Positions 12,568-21,831 are shown, counted from the first letter of the stretch. The stretch is DNA of 64,000 nt from Brachionus manjavacas (GCA_019054805.1 JAHQIY010000001.1:2494501-2558500); one strand, 5' to 3'. Translations and numbers: made by a program. Notes: generated by a model from the letters alone, not told the origin.

Positions 12568-13877
12568 TATCAACTTAAAATTTCTTTTAATATTAATTTT
12601 TGATTTAATTTATAAGCACAATAAATAATTAGAAAAAAATCATTAATTCTTTCAGTAAAGCTAATTAATATAGAAATTAAATGGTAAGTAAAATTACCTT
12701 TGCTTATCAAAAATATAAGAGGTTTTCTTTCTTAAAGTGATTAATTTTTTGATCAATTTAATTCTTCTTTTAATTGATTTAAAATATCCCTAAATAATAT
12801 TGCGAAAAAAACTGCCCATAAAAGCATTATTATCTTTTAAAAATGAATGCGCACAATTTCGAATATTTCTTAATACTTAGATACCGGAATTATTTTTAAA
12901 CGTTAAGTACTAAAAGAGTCCAAAAAACCGCTTTTAAATATAATTCTTTAAAAGAAATCGTAAAATATGTTTTAAAAAAGTATTTTTATTTAAAATAAAT
13001 GTATCCGGTAGTTGTTTTATAACCATCAAATGTAAACTTGGTCTAAAGCAAGCTTGAGAAACCTTTACTTTATATCGTTCATTTAATTTAAGATTCTCTG
13101 TCATTGCTAAGTTGAAAAACATTAAAAATGCTGAGAGAATGTCTCATTTATTTGACCTAAAACATAGATTACTGGTTCTGACTTCTCACAAAAATTTTTT
13201 ATTATTCTTTTATAGTCGAATGTCTTTTATCCGAGACTCCTTCATCCGTAAAATTTGACATTCGTTCTATTTCTTACGGTCAAACTCCCTCTTTGATAAA
13301 AGCAAAGGAATTTTTATTTTTTAAAATCGAAATTTTTTGTTCGGACGGCCTCTATTTCTTTTAATTGGGATATTAATTACGTCTTCAATATTATTGTCTC
13401 TAAGAACACTTTCCAATCATATACTAGATAATTTCTGATTTAATTTATCGCATTCATAAGGAACATCAATTGAAGAAAAATAAATAGTTAACTTTTTTAA
13501 ATCGAGTGCCTTTAGTTTTTTGCTTTAAGCAGTATAAATCGCAAAGTTCATGTATTATTTTACGTTTTTTGAACTAAGACAACTCCTAAAAGTAAAACTT
13601 TCAAATTCTCGACTTTTAATTTTGAGTAACAATGTCTTTAATTGATGAAATAAATGAAATCTAATTAAAATCATTAATGTAAACACAACTCGATTCAATT
13701 TCAAAACATAATAAATTATCATCATATTTATGCATAGATTTAGCAGGTGCAGCATAGCCATCTAAATACTCATAAACAAAATTATTTATATCCCCATCTT
13801 GTAAATCGGGATTCTGTCTCTTTAAACCAGGAATCCTTTAAGTTTTTTCCATCAATTTCCGGTGAAAATTCGACTCA

Positions 13878-14721
13878 AATCGCCTCTATTATTGCTTCAA
13901 AAGCACCATGTCTACTTAAGTTTAAATTATGGCGCCAATCAAACTCGGCTTAGTATGATTGTAAATATACACCCTCCTTTTTTTTAAATGAATTTAAGCA
14001 GAATTCCAAATCGATTCAATCGAATTGGTACGGACTCTTGTTGTAGGATCTACAAAGAAAAGATCATGATTGACGGTTAGATGGATGTAATTTTTATTTA
14101 TAAGTCTAATTCGGTTATAGGGTGACCAACAATCGGAGTGGAAGATCAATTTCGGAGCTATATGCCTATAAATAATGTCCAAAAGATTTACACCATCGCG
14201 TTTATGAACGACAAATAATAGACATTTTCGGGATCCTCTTTCGTACATGCCAAACACCTATTCTCTCTCTCTTTAAAAATCTTTCCCTTTTCAATATTTG
14301 ATACGTACAAAAAGTGACTCATCGATCTCAACGACCTTACTGTCACTACCCAATACAAGTTATCCCTTGTTTATTTATTTTATACAAATTGTTCTTAAAC
14401 ACTTAAAACACCGACTAATGACCAAAAATAAATTATGTTTACCAATTATACAAGCTGAATGTGAAAAAGGCTACAAAAGCTATTCGTTCTTAAACTAAAG
14501 TGTGTGGTACAAGATCCACATCTCCAACTATTTTAATCTGAATCATCCTTTCTTTCACTCCAATATGTAGAACGTTTGCATTTTGGACAAATAAGTGACT
14601 TGTTTTTCAAGATATTTTTTTCGTTTAAGTAATAAATTAAGCCAAAAACTGGTCCATTAATAATATGTAAAAGATTATTTGATTCAAATTCTTGCATCAT
14701 CATTAAAATCAAGTTTCTCAA
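13878..14721 (-). pseudogene. Merlin transposase relic, unit 5
   Basis: The DDE block 13994-14257 is open. The zinc-ribbon block is at 14533-14721. Confidence 0.85.
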
Positions 14722-15549
14722 AAAAAAATTAAATCAAAGTTGCAAGAAATAAAATCAAATAATTTGAAAAAATGAAACTTTTATTTGCTTTTTTTTTACA
14801 ATTTTTTTTTTTGAGATCGTACGAATACACATCTGTTCGTCAAACAAAAATTACTGCTCGTAAAAATTGAAGATCAGATAAATTAATTGATTTACCTGGT
14901 CTAGACATGATTTTAACAATTTATTCCTGCTTCAAATGAATTAATGAAATTAAGTAGAGATTGAAAGTTAAATCAAAATCAACCCATGTCTATAATTGAT
15001 TTTACGAAAAAAATTAATTTTTTTAGATGGTTTAAAAAACTAAATTTGGGATAAAAGTATGCATTTTATTTTAATTAAATTTTGTTTGTACTAATTTTTA
15101 ATTAATTGTAAAATTTTTTAGTTTTAGCTTTGATGGATAAAAAATTTCAAAAAGATTTAATTTATTGATCAAGAATTTAAAAAAATACCAAAAAGTCAAA
15201 CCTTGCAGGATTTTGAGTCTAAAAATTTAAAACGGAAAGACCCCCTTTTTGAAAAAAAATGATTTCAAAATTGTGGTTAGAATTAAATTTGAATACAGCT
15301 TTAGTTATTTATTATTTAATGCATATTATTTCAAATCGCACAAAATACAACATATGTTATTTAAACAAAAGAAAAGTCATATTTAAAAAAAATTTTATCA
15401 TGCTTAAATATAATTAGTTTGATATTATTAAAATTATAGATAATTCAAATATAAATTTTGAATTATTATTGTTTTTAAACACATTTATTTTTTACATCCC
15501 TTTTTTTTTTCAAATAAATAATTCTAAAAATTAATTTTTTATAAATAAA

Positions 15550-15918
15550 ATGAATATTAAAATATTTACTGTCTTTTGTACGCTAGCAATATGTCCTTTT
15601 ATCTCAGCAACCACAATTGAATGTTTATATCCTTATACCGTTAATGCAAACAACAATGGTTTTCAAGGGACATATGTCAGTGGATGTACTGGTTATATTT
15701 CAACCTCAAATAGAAATGTAATGGTGAGAAATTCTTATTGTGGCACTGTTCAATTAAACGTTGCTTTAGAAATAAATAATGAAGAGCAAGATTGGGACAC
15801 CATTCCTCCAGGTCAAGCAAAATATCTTTATGTTTTTAGAACTGGTAATTTTAGAATTAGAATAAGTTCTCAATCTGGTTACGCATCTAGCTGCAGATTC
15901 GAAGTGACATACCAGTAA
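15550..15918 (+). CDS. Small secreted four-cysteine protein, copy 5
   Basis: Identical protein and the last complete copy before the array ends about 1 kb downstream. Silent bases as in copies 2 and 4. Confidence 0.85.
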   Translation: MNIKIFTVFCTLAICPFISATTIECLYPYTVNANNNGFQGTYVSGCTGYISTSNRNVMVRNSYCGTVQLNVALEINNEEQDWDTIPPGQAKYLYVFRTGNFRIRISSQSGYASSCRFEVTYQ

Positions 15919-16733
15919 TATCAACTTAAAATTTCTTTTAATATTAATTTTTGATTTAATTTATAAGCACAATAAATAATTAGAAAAAAATCATTAATTC
16001 TTTCAGTAAAGCTAATTAAAATAGAAATTAAATGGTAAGTAAAATTACCTTTGCTTATCAAAAATATAAGAGGTTTTCTTTCTTAAAGTGATTAATTTTT
16101 TGATCAATTTAATTCTTCTTTTAATTGATTTAAAATATCCCTAAATAATATTGCGAAAAAAACTGCCCATAAAAGCATTATTATCTTTTAAAAATGAATG
16201 CGCACAATTTCGAATATTTCTTAATACTTAGATACCGGAATTATTTTTAAACGTTAAGTACTAAAAGAGTCCAAAAAACCGCTTTTAAATATAATTCTTT
16301 AAAAGAAATCGTAAAATATGTTTTAAAAAAGTATTTTTATTTAAAATAAATGTATCCGGTAGTTGTTTTATAACCATCAAATGTAAACTTGGTCTAAAGC
16401 AAGCTTGAGAAACCTTTACTTTATATCGTTCATTTAATTTAAGATTCTCTGTCATTGCTAAGTTGAAAATCATTAAAAATGCTGAGAGAATGTCTCATTT
16501 ATTTGACCTAAAACATAGATTACTGGTTCTGACTTCTCACAAAAATTTTTTATTATTCTTTTATAGTCGAATGTCTTTTATCCGAGACTCCTTCATCCGT
16601 AAAATTTGACATTCGTTCTATTTCTTACGGTCAAACTCCCTCTTTGATAAAAGCAAAGGAATTTTTATTTTTTTAAAATCGAAATTTTTTGTTCGGACGG
16701 CCTCTATTTCTTTTAATTGGGATATTAATTACG

Positions 16734-16960
16734 TCTTCAATATTATTGTCTCTAAGAACACTTTCCAATCATATACTAGATAATTTCTGATTTAATTTAT
16801 CGCATTCATAAGGAACATCAATTGAAGAAAATAATTAGTTAACTTTTTAAATCGAGTGCCTTTAGTTTTTTGCTTTAAGCAGTATAAATCGCAAAGTTCA
16901 TGTATTATTTTACGTTTTTTTGAACTAAGACAACTCCTAAAAGTAAAACTATCAAATTCT
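16734..16960. repeat. Partial sixth array unit, right edge of array
   Basis: The first 227 bp of a unit, closely matching units 4 and 5 (GCTTTAAGCAG variant). Identity ends abruptly after CAAATTCT, where full units continue CGACTTTTAA and this copy continues AAAAAAAACTAGC. This is the only array border in the window. Confidence 0.9.
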
Positions 16961-17384
16961 AAAAAAAACTAGCAAAATCGTTGGTAAAAATGAAGTTTCT
17001 TTTTAAATAAAAAGAAAAAAATTTCCAAGAAATTGTTTTTAAACTTTCTTGGTGACCTCTTTCTAGTTTTATTAATTTAATTTTTCCGGCTTCTTTGATT
17101 TCTAAAAGTTCTCTAATTTCTCTTTTCATATCAAAAATGTATTCATTTCTTTTTTTCAATTCATCTCTTTGACATTTTTGACTTTCTTCAATTAATTTCA
17201 AAAAAATAATAATAAGAAAATAATTTTTAATTTTTAAAAAATTAAACTTCTCGTTCTTGTTTAGTATCCAGACACAAGTTCTAGGCATTCAATTTTGAGC
17301 GCGAAAACATGTCGAAAACTTAGATTAAAACCACAAAAAAGCTCAATTTAACTGCATAATGCTAATGGAAATAAAATAGGAATA
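16961..17384. other. Spacer between array and Gypsy element with a weak charged reading frame
   Basis: The - strand frame within 16959-17288 encodes a Lys/Glu-rich stretch (EESQKCQRDELKKR followed by IRELLEIKEAGK) that looks coiled-coil-like. It could be an exon fragment of a host or transposon gene, or chance in A-rich DNA. No splice context supports it. Nothing else is visible. Confidence 0.3.
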
Positions 17385-17468
17385 ATCGGCCGCGCCGATG
17401 TAGACGTCGAAATAAACAATGAGTCATTCAAAATCGGAATAATTATAGTTGAGAATTTAGTCTTTGAA

Positions 17469-18179
17469 TTGATTTTGGATGTAGATGATCTAAACGAATT
17501 TAGAAACCCAAGACGTCTTGAAAATGCGTTTAAGCAGTGGACCTCTAGCACATTGTGTAAACACGAACCAGTAAAATTTAGAAAACCGACTAAAAAGCCG
17601 ACCCAAATGAAGAGCAAAATCGAAACTACACAAAAGGAAACCAATGACATTTTAAAAGCAAATGATGCTTCCAAAATTACGGGAAAAGTATGTGAAACAA
17701 CCTCGTTAGCGGTTATAAACAAAATTCAAGAAAAAATATCCATCAAACAAGAATTTAGCGAAGAAAGACTCGAGAACGCGAGGAAAAAGATAGACGAAAA
17801 GGTAACCGAAATTTCAGCCACTACAGATTTTACACCGAGAAACAAAACACAGCACACCATCGAAGTAACCGATAAAACACCCTTTCATATAAAAACGAGA
17901 CCGGTACCATACGCCAAGAAAGAGGAATTCAAGGCATTAATCGAAGAAATGCTCGAAGCCAGCCTAATGAGACGTTCAAAATCCCCTTATTCCTCACCTG
18001 TCCATCTAGTAAAAAAGCCAGAGGGCGGAACACGCATGACAATCGATTATAGAAAACTGAACGGGAGAACAGTCAAGGATAACTACCCGTTACCGAGAAT
18101 AGACGTCACACTATACAGCCGTAAAAATGTTAAAGTTTTTTCAAAAAAAGCATTTCACTCAGGCTTTTCAAAGATTTGA
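17469..18179 (+). pseudogene. Gypsy pol, start of reverse transcriptase (broken)
   Basis: About 120 residues of charged linker lead into the reverse transcriptase N-terminal part: TPFHIKTRPVPYA, then SPYSSPVHLVKKPEGGTR, MTIDYRKLN and DNYPLPRID. After the HSGF block near 18155-18165 the sequence jumps directly to the region just before YIDDI. The middle of the palm, including the first catalytic Asp block, is therefore deleted. The reading frame begins without a methionine in the genuine polyprotein, so the left limit is arbitrary. Confidence 0.85.
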
Positions 18180-18403
18180 TAGACAAATTCCTCATGGTCT
18201 ATATCGACGATATAATTGTTTATTCAGAAACAAACGATAAACATTTCGGACATCTCGAAAAAGTATTTGACACTATAAAAAAACAAAATTTAAAAATTAA
18301 GCCGAAAAAATGCAAATCTTTTCAGACGTCTATTAATTTTCTAGGGCATGCAGTGAGCAATGGAGAAATCAGACCATCGGCAGAAAAAAGTAGAAGCCAT
18401 TAA
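18165..18403 (+). pseudogene. Gypsy reverse transcriptase active-site block (fragment)
   Basis: Contains FLMVYIDDIIVYS with the YxDD catalytic motif, then the usual helix ending in INFLGHAVS. The frame is lost at about 18400, where the connection subdomain begins. Confidence 0.85.
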
Positions 18404-18430
18404 AAATCAGAAAAGACCCGAAAACGTTGA

Positions 18431-18478
18431 GAACATCCAATCTTTCATCGGTATGAACATCCAATCTTTCATCGGTAT
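18431..18478 (+). repeat. 24-bp perfect tandem duplication inside Gypsy pol
   Basis: The segment GAACATCCAATCTTTCATCG plus GTAT (18431-18454) is repeated immediately at 18455-18478. It encodes the NIQSFIGM motif of the connection domain twice and sits at the edge of a deletion that removes the rest of that domain, like filler DNA at a repair junction. Confidence 0.9.
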
Positions 18479-18484
18479 GGCGGT

Positions 18485-18856
18485 ATGGAAATAGACGCTT
18501 CAAACAAGGGAATCGGCGCAGTATTGTCACAAATGGACTCAGAAGGCAAGTTAAGACCAGTGGCTTACTACTCAAGGAAACTGAGCAAAGCAGAGCAAAA
18601 TTATTCAGCGTCGGAAAGAGAAATGCTTGCATCAGTAAGCGCAGTCGAACATTTTAAAGAATTCTTATATGGTGCTGAATTCACAATTGTCACAGACCAT
18701 CAACCGCTAAAATGGATTAACAGCGTAAAAAATCCCGCTTCACGTCTAATAAGATGGATAATGAGACTCGAAAATATGAATTCTACATTTTGTACAGACC
18801 AGGCGTCGACAACCAAGCAGATGACGGATTTTCCAGATGGCCAATGGACAAACTAA
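18485..18856 (+). pseudogene. Gypsy RNase H domain
   Basis: Shows the RNase H sequence EIDASNKGIGAVLSQ (first catalytic Asp), YYSRKLSKAEQNYSASEREMLA (catalytic Glu) and FTIVTDHQPLKW (next Asp). It shifts frame near 18780 into the next block, which carries YILYRPGVDNQADDGFSR, the C-terminal end of the same domain. Confidence 0.88.
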
Positions 18857-19611
18857 CAGAGACGTCTGAGGACGAAAACGAAAGTTTCATCATAAATAAT
18901 TTGGTAGGAAAAGGGTCAATCAACACAATTATGTCAAAAAATTTAGAAGGCGATTTGAGTAACCTCAACACCGACGAAAACATCGAATGGATCAAAAAAG
19001 TGATTGAAAGTGAAATAGGACACCAAGAAATCGAAGTTCAAAAATTAAACGACGAACAGGCTGACCTATTGAAGCAGTCAAAAAATCTCAAAGTACATAA
19101 AAATCAACTTTGGAGAGTAATCAAGAACGATAACGATCAAATACTACAACTGGTAGTTCCTGAAGCTGACCGAAGGAATATAAAAGAATTCAACTACTCT
19201 TCGATTCTATGTGGACATTTTAAATTTGAAAAAACAATTGCCCGGATCAAAAGAAAATTTTATTGGCCGAAAATGAACATCGATATTGCAAAATTCATTG
19301 AGGAGTGCATAGTATGCCATAAGACGTCAAACACAAAAAACAAGATCAAAATTCTTTTAAACCCAATACTACCGTCCTTCCAACTCAAAATAGTCAACAC
19401 AGACATTGTAGGACCTTTAAAAGTTAGTAAGAATAGATTTAAATATATTTTAATAGTTATTGATCATTTTACCAAATGGGTGGTGTTATACGCATTTAAA
19501 AATATCGACGCAAGGACAACTGCAAAAGCATTTTTGATTTTATATGCCAATATGGTAAACCAGACGCCTTCTTATCATACCAGGAAAAAATTATCAAGCC
19601 GAATTACTTGA
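18754..19611 (+). pseudogene. Gypsy RNase H tail, integrase zinc finger and core
   Basis: After the RNase H end and an acidic linker comes the HHCC finger (HFKFEKT with CIVCH near residue 190). The integrase core then begins at VNTDIVGPLKVS (first catalytic Asp) and IDHFTKWVVLYAF. A frameshift near 19590 removes the region around the second Asp. Downstream, other frames recover TSPFHPQ followed by a stop, then DGVAERLNRTLKR with the catalytic Glu (about 19670-19710). Confidence 0.85.
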
Positions 19612-20030
19612 AGAACTTTGGGAATTGCTCGATATTAGACGTCTTAGAACAAGTCCATTTCATCCACAGTAAGATGGAGTCGCAGAAAGACTCAATAGAA
19701 CATTGAAGCGTATGATAAAATGTTACGTTAACGAAAATCATGACGACTGGGATGAGCTCCTACCCATGCTAAGCTTCTCCTATAATACATCGGTTCACTC
19801 GACCACAAAGAACACACCATTTAAGTTAATGTATGATAGAAAGCCCAAACTTCCTATAGATCTAGTATACCAAGCACCTAAACTAAACTTATAGTTTAAC
19901 ACGGACGCATATGCCCAATTAATTAAAGAAAAACTCAATATAATTTTCAATATCGTTAGGAAAAAATAGAGACGTCCGAATGCTAAGAAATAAAGTGATA
20001 CATGACAAACCGAATTTCGATAAGACAAAT
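19612..20030 (+). pseudogene. Gypsy integrase C-terminal part
   Basis: The frame continuing through 19703-19894 shows the integrase tail NHDDWDELLPMLSFSYNTSV with TTKNTPFKLMYDRKP. Stops at 19672, 19892 and beyond interrupt it. Confidence 0.8.
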
Positions 20031-20153
20031 GCTTGTCATAATCAATTAAAAGAATTGCAACTTTTGAATTACAACGTGCTGTAAATAAAATACATTACCA
20101 AAAAAAAAAAAAAAACTTTTCCTAATTCAAAATTTAAAATAAAATCGAACAAA

Positions 20154-20615
20154 ATGCCAAACCAAGTAATGATGCGTTGCTTCCCAGCTGAACTACTCGA
20201 GGATCAAATAACCGACTTCGTAGACGTCCTCCGAGCAAAAATCGGACCACTTCAATACGCCCGATTCATCGTCGTTGAGGATAGATCACGTTGCGACACA
20301 GTCGGCTTCACTTCAATTTACGACTTTCGAGACAACAAACGCTGCATCAACACAATGTCTCATCGACTGAAATTAATGCTACCGCATGACAAACATTACG
20401 TCCAGTTCAAAGAGAAGCATGACTGTAATCATACAGCATTCGACAAATGGCCGAACACCCAGCTAAGAGTATACGATATAGAAGAGGATCTAATACGTTA
20501 TGCAAACGAGTTCCGAGCGGAAAACAAACAAGCCCGAGAGAGGAAAATGAGACGTCCTTCAATCCAAATATCAAACCATCACACAACACCAAAACGGGTA
20601 AAGCTTCTTTTTTAG
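20154..20615 (+). CDS. Extra ORF of the Gypsy element, 153 residues, unknown
   Basis: Open from a good ATG (context AACAAAATG) after a run of A residues that follows pol. The protein is basic and compact, with four cysteines (including RCFP, SRCDTVG and KRCINT) and no signal peptide or membrane segment. I recognise no gag, env or host domain. Its composition matches pol and differs from host intergenic DNA, so it probably belongs to the element, as a post-pol accessory gene or a displaced gag. Unlike pol it is not interrupted, which may mean selection or chance. Confidence 0.6.
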   Translation: MPNQVMMRCFPAELLEDQITDFVDVLRAKIGPLQYARFIVVEDRSRCDTVGFTSIYDFRDNKRCINTMSHRLKLMLPHDKHYVQFKEKHDCNHTAFDKWPNTQLRVYDIEEDLIRYANEFRAENKQARERKMRRPSIQISNHHTTPKRVKLLF

Positions 20616-20656
20616 AAAAATTTTAAAGAAGCTACCTCGAGAAGACGTCCAATAAC

Positions 20657-21142
20657 GTGATTAGGTTGTATGACAAAATAAAAGTCAAAAACGAAAGGAA
20701 CCGAATAGGGTGTAAGGAAGAAGAACGGGCTAAAAATGAAGCCAGGAGAGAGCTGTTGGACGAATGCTGCGAATTGTACCCAAAATATAAACACCACAAA
20801 TCGGAAATGAGCGATTGGTCACTGATTAAAATCAACAGTGAAATAGAAGTGACAAGGAAGTGGCAGCTTAAAAGAGCCGCGTTAATTGAGCTCAATAAAC
20901 TCGACCCAAGCCAAATGAAATTCGGTATGGAGGCTCAAAGGATGGATTGGTCTTTTGAGAAAATCCAAGAAGAGATAGAGAAGGCCAAAAAACGGATAGA
21001 GGAAAAAGCCGAAAATGAAACACCCTCGACTAATTTCACTTTTAGGGGGAAGTGGTGTAGACGTCCAAGAAAAAAGCAAGTCAGGTTTGCTCAAAAAACG
21101 TTGTTTTGTTTTTTATTTATATATGCTTTTCAGTTCAGTTGA
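20657..21142 (+). CDS. Second extra ORF of the Gypsy element with an internal repeat
   Basis: Starts without an obvious ATG in a different frame from the preceding ORF, 40 bp after it, so the two may once have been one gene. About 160 residues, strongly charged and helical. It contains two related ~40-residue units: ELYPKYKHHKSEMSDWSLIK followed by INSEIE, and KLDPSQMKFGMEAQRMDWSF followed by EKIQEEIE. The shared core is DWSxxKIxxEIE. A basic RRPRKKQVR segment and a hydrophobic tail follow. No known family recognised. Confidence 0.5.
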   Translation: MIRLYDKIKVKNERNRIGCKEEERAKNEARRELLDECCELYPKYKHHKSEMSDWSLIKINSEIEVTRKWQLKRAALIELNKLDPSQMKFGMEAQRMDWSFEKIQEEIEKAKKRIEEKAENETPSTNFTFRGKWCRRPRKKQVRFAQKTLFCFLFIYAFQFS

Positions 21143-21225
21143 ATGATGAGTTTTATTGTTAAGTTTATATATAATTTAATTTTGTGTTGTTAATTTTTTG
21201 GTTTTGGATTTGGACCTCGTGTCCC

Positions 21226-21231
21226 AATAAA
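21226..21231 (+). terminator. Poly(A) signal AATAAA of the Gypsy element
   Basis: AATAAA 84 bp after the last ORF and 25 bp before a strong hairpin. It is likely the transcript end signal in the 3' LTR. Confidence 0.5.
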
Positions 21232-21255
21232 GTTATTTAAAAAACCTTATTGTGT

Positions 21256-21292
21256 TAGCCTCGAGGGTTATGATCCGAAACCCTCGAGGCTA
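21256..21292. repeat. Perfect 14-bp-stem hairpin downstream of Gypsy poly(A) signal
   Basis: TAGCCTCGAGGGTT (21256-21269) pairs with AACCCTCGAGGCTA (21279-21292) around a 9-nt loop. It is GC-rich in an AT-rich setting. It could be part of the LTR or the end of another element. Confidence 0.9.
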
Positions 21293-21369
21293 GAATAGGA
21301 CTTGAGAAGTCTGACTGGGGAATAAAAGCCTACCAGCAGATCCATAAATATTACATCTCATTTATTTTT

Positions 21370-21830
21370 TATTTTGTCTTTCCTGTTCCTTTGGCGTCAA
21401 CTTTGAAAACTCATTGCATCACACTCATTTTCGAGCTCATCACCTGCCTGTTCTGCAGTCGCTGCGACTGTCGTTTCGGCTGCATCGCCTGCAAACGCTT
21501 CTGCTTTACTCTGTCCGCCTTGAAACATGGCCAGAATCACGTGCAAGTACTGATTCCGGTCAGCTCTCCTATCTCGTCGTCCTACTTTTCCTTCTTTTCC
21601 TTTAGCTACTCGGCTTTGCAAGCTGCCACCTCGATGACCTGACCTCCCCCCCTTTTTTTTTTTTTTTCGACACTTTGCTCTTGATCTGCACTCCGGATTT
21701 CTCTCCTCGTACAGCCTCAGGTCGCCAAAGCACCAGAACCAAGTGCCCACTGATTCCACTGCCAAAGGCTCCAGACACAGTAACTGGCTTCATAGTCGCT
21801 TAGCTTGGTCTAAATGTGTCCAAGCTAAGC
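21370..21830. other. GC-rich island of foreign composition
   Basis: About 460 bp with roughly balanced base composition, unlike everything around it. On the - strand, overlapping frames at 21397-21765 and 21602-21793 have a coding look (RADRNQYLHVILAMFQGGQ, then SKAEAFAGDAAETTVAATAE) and are linked by a C/T homopolymer (21647-21668) that shifts frame. It could be a gag-like fragment of another retroelement. I do not recognise the family with certainty. Confidence 0.5.
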
Positions 21831-21831
21831 G
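21797..21831. repeat. Perfect 12-bp-stem hairpin at the edge of the GC-rich island
   Basis: CGCTTAGCTTGG (21797-21808) pairs with CCAAGCTAAGCG (21820-21831) around an 11-nt loop. AT-rich DNA resumes immediately after it. Confidence 0.9.

Larger units (their letters stand above)
10036..13381. repeat. Array unit 4
   Basis: Variants: DDE frame stopped as in unit 2, TTGCAAGAAA as in units 1 and 5, TGC at codon 115, and GATAAAAGCAAAGGAA in the right spacer. Confidence 0.95.
13382..16733. repeat. Array unit 5
   Basis: Variants: DDE frame open, TTGCAAGAAA, TGC at codon 115 and the GATAAAAGCAAAGGAA right spacer. A one-base loss in a T run near 13565 is private to this copy. Confidence 0.95.
1..16960. 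repeat. Tandem array of five ~3.35 kb units plus a partial unit
   Basis: The sequence starting with the first bases of the window recurs in the same orientation at 3339, 6686, 10036, 13382 and 16734, giving unit lengths of 3338, 3347, 3350, 3346 and 3352. The sixth copy stops matching at about 16960. Copies differ by scattered single-base changes and homopolymer length changes only. Each unit holds, in order, a degraded Merlin transposase on the - strand, an AT-rich spacer, a secreted-protein gene on the + strand and a second AT-rich spacer. The array continues left of the window, so the copy number is unknown. Near identity over kilobases indicates recent amplification or continuing homogenisation. 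Confidence 0.97.
17385..21300 (+). mobile_element. Degenerate Ty3/Gypsy LTR retrotransposon
   Basis: A + strand element lacking gag, most of the protease and any recognisable 5' LTR. Pol blocks appear in normal order: start of reverse transcriptase (17.87-18.1 kb), the YIDDI active site (about 18.2 kb), RNase H, the integrase zinc finger and the integrase core (to 19.9 kb). Then come two further ORFs and a poly(A) signal (AATAAA at 21226). Two internal deletions, one 24-bp tandem duplication, a frameshift and several stops kill it. Base composition is clearly less AT-rich than the surroundings. The 3' LTR, if present, is within about 21.15-21.35 kb, but with no 5' partner in the window I cannot delimit it. 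Confidence 0.9.

Noticed and set aside
1..16960. CRISPR-like or centromeric satellite interpretation
   Set aside because: The units are 3.35 kb, gene-bearing and eukaryotic. There are no short direct repeats with unique spacers, and no evidence of centromere function.
17348..17722. - strand frame opposite the Gypsy element
   Set aside because: Shadow of the + strand pol region.
21256..21292. Helitron 3' end
   Set aside because: A hairpin is present, but the CTRR terminus at the proper distance and a Rep/helicase protein are absent.
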